A stretch of 64,000 nt of DNA, taken from contig JAKRSB010000113.1 of assembly GCA_022402525.1 (NCBI GenBank), positions 77,361 to 141,360 on the forward strand. Direction: 5' to 3'. Made by a program: the position numbers and the translations under genes. Below the pieces are notes generated by a model that was given only the letters and a program-made list of their open reading frames with translations, did not search any database and was not told the origin of the DNA. Below, one piece after another: positions 62,635-64,000 of this stretch (positions within the stretch are counted from its first letter, which is position 1; every line of letters begins with the position of its first letter). Source of the DNA: Thermosynechococcaceae cyanobacterium MS004 (GTDB lineage Bacteria; Cyanobacteriota; Cyanobacteriia; Thermosynechococcales; Thermosynechococcaceae).

Positions 62635-63474
62635 ATGTCTGCTTCCCTTCAAGGTTTGACTGCTCAAGTTCCGACTGCACTGGTCATTTTTGATATTGAT
62701 GGTGTGGTACGAGATGTGTCTGGCTCTTACCGACGGGCGATCGCCGATACGGTGGAGCATTTCACGAAGGGTCGCTATCGTCCAGCGCCGGAAGACATAG
62801 ACGCGCTCAAGGCTGAAGGCTGCTGGAACAATGACTGGGAGGCTTCCAGAGAGCTCATTGAACGGGAGGCCACTAGGTCTGGATTCGCCGGGGAGGCCAT
62901 TTCCTATACGGAAATCATAGAGTTCTTCCAGGCAAAATATCGCGGCACTAACTTTTCGGGCTATATCCAAGATGAGCCGATGCTCATGAGTCAGGCATAT
63001 TTGGCCGAACTCACCGAGGGCGGTATCGCCTGGGGCTTTTTTAGCGGGGCTACAAGGGCTAGCGCGTCCTACATTTTAGAAACTCGACTAGGGCTGGTGC
63101 AGCCTTTACTCGTGGCCATGGAAGATGCACCCAGTAAGCCTAACCCCGCAGGTTTGTTTGCGACGATTGAGCAACTGGCTCAACGGGATGACTTTTCATG
63201 GAATCCGCATCAGCCACTGGGCTGTCCCATTGTTTATGTAGGCGACACCGTAGCCGATATGCAAACGATTCGGAGTGCTCAGCAAACTTATCCAAATCAA
63301 GATTGGATAGCTGTGGGCGTTATTCCGCCCCATGTTAAAAGTCGGGCAGACTACGCCCAGCTTTTGCGCTCGGCAGGGGCACGACAGGTACTAGAGACGG
63401 TTCAAGCACTCAGTCCAAGCCTGCTTGCTGACGACCTGATGTCACAGACTGATGTCACAGATTCAGGCTCGTGA
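62635..63474 (+). CDS. HAD family hydrolase (TIGR01548 type)
   Basis: A 279-residue HAD phosphatase. The nucleophile motif is FDIDGVVRD near residue 20, and later motifs are FFSGATR, KPNP and VGDTVADM. It belongs to the TIGR01548 subgroup found mainly in cyanobacteria and plants; the substrate is unknown. The start is ATG 62635; an upstream open stretch to 62590 lacks a start context. The C-terminus contains a 13-nt doublet. Confidence 0.85.
   Translation: MSASLQGLTAQVPTALVIFDIDGVVRDVSGSYRRAIADTVEHFTKGRYRPAPEDIDALKAEGCWNNDWEASRELIEREATRSGFAGEAISYTEIIEFFQAKYRGTNFSGYIQDEPMLMSQAYLAELTEGGIAWGFFSGATRASASYILETRLGLVQPLLVAMEDAPSKPNPAGLFATIEQLAQRDDFSWNPHQPLGCPIVYVGDTVADMQTIRSAQQTYPNQDWIAVGVIPPHVKSRADYAQLLRSAGARQVLETVQALSPSLLADDLMSQTDVTDSGS
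63436..63461. repeat. 13-nt tandem repeat, 2 identical copies
   Basis: CTGATGTCACAGA twice, in the last codons of the HAD gene. The unit is not a multiple of three, so the duplication changed the terminal reading frame. Confidence 0.9.
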
Positions 63475-63678
63475 GCAGGATTAATTGTTATGAATTGATT
63501 GCGGATTGATGACACGGGATTGAAAAGCATTGGCACAGTTCTCTGCTTAAGAGGGGGGAATTGATTGTGCAAAATCTGAGAATGCTCCCCAAAACAAATT
63601 AAGGAGTGTTACGTAGCCTGTAGAAAGACTACAAACCATGAGTAAGATTTTGGAAAAGAGGAAATAGGAGCAGAGCGC

Positions 63679-64000
63679 GTGAGCCTACCACTGATTGAGT
63701 ACGCCCCCAAGAGCCAAAATGTTCGGGTTGCAGGGTATGAAGTTGGCAGCGAAGATCAGCCACGGATTTACACCACCGAAAATATCTTAAGCCCTGGCGA
63801 TTTGGGCGATCTCATTGAAGCCGCGTATCGTCAGCTATTTTTCCATGCCTTCGCCGCAGACCGTGAGCCGTTTCTAGAGTCTCAGCTACGTAACGGTCAG
63901 ATCAGCGTGCGGGAATTTGTGCGTGGGCTGCTGTTATCAGACACCTACAAGCGCAGCTTCTACGACCTGAACAGCAACTATCGATTCGTGGAGCAAACGG
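63679..64000 (+). CDS. cpcG: phycobilisome rod-core linker (3' part missing)
   Basis: The first 107 codons of a CpcG-type linker. The start is GTG 63679 with AGGAG 8 nt upstream, giving (M)[20 protein letters not shown], the usual CpcG N-terminus. The linker domain then continues with [20 protein letters not shown] and [19 protein letters not shown]. CpcG attaches phycocyanin rods to the allophycocyanin core. The gene is cut by the right edge. Confidence 0.95.
   Translation, partial: MSLPLIEYAPKSQNVRVAGYEVGSEDQPRIYTTENILSPGDLGDLIEAAYRQLFFHAFAADREPFLESQLRNGQISVREFVRGLLLSDTYKRSFYDLNSNYRFVEQT

Overview
The window is chromosomal DNA of a cyanobacterium. The evidence is psaE, the start of a cpcG-type rod-core linker, sasA, a labA-like gene, an ftn2/ARC6-like division gene, a Tic22-like gene, ycf65 (PSRP-3), an SbtA-like bicarbonate permease, and dozens of HIP1 octamers (GCGATCGC). 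Genus cannot be fixed from sequence alone. Gene content is mostly housekeeping. There is no prophage, CRISPR array, transposase or secondary-metabolite cluster.

Layout. 1-9 kb, all minus: UPF0182 membrane protein (cut by the left edge), LptC-like lipoprotein, LabA-like NYN protein, metG, an RsbW-type ATPase, and an Mla-type lipid transport set (small membrane protein, MlaD-like, MlaF-like). 9-18 kb: secreted TPR protein, Nudix hydrolase, pdhA, ftn2/ARC6-like, lpxD, pirin, membrane protein. 18-22.5 kb: an operon-like run DUF4129 - DUF4350 - MoxR - DUF58. 22.7-33 kb: panD overlapping a phosphatase, Wzc-like kinase, cysC, PatA-like regulator, SDR protein, copper P-type ATPase, DUF3318. 33-39.6 kb: FHA protein, DUF3598, VOC protein, prepilin peptidase, an AT-rich lipoprotein gene that looks imported, and an SbtA/SbtB-like pair. 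39.7-51 kb: mnmG, GNAT, tRNA-Pro, orphan substrate-binding lipoprotein, Tic22-like, prmC, an unusual PlsY-like/PPDK-like fusion, and a PilX-like protein. 51-64 kb: tsaB, sasA, psaE, mutM, ABC exporter, acyltransferase, DnaJ-TPR protein, CDF metal exporter, ycf65, HAD hydrolase, cpcG (cut by the right edge).

Many genes serve the cell envelope: LptC, LpxD, MlaD/MlaF, two acyltransferase-type proteins, MsbA-like ABC, Wzc, prepilin peptidase, PilX-like. Circadian output (SasA, LabA-like), photosynthesis (PsaE, CpcG) and carbon uptake (SbtA-like) are also present.

The most unusual property is not a gene. Around forty sites carry short imperfect tandem repeats (unit about 10-24 nt, 2-6 copies), both between genes and inside coding regions. 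Inside genes the units are almost always multiples of three (12, 15, 24 nt) and fall in tails or loops. Between genes units of 13, 14, 16, 17 and 19 nt are common. In some cases the repeats contain start codons or stop codons. Other notable items are a pair of MITE-like elements with inverted ends and a target duplication, the PlsY-like/PPDK-like fusion, and the AT-rich lipoprotein gene.
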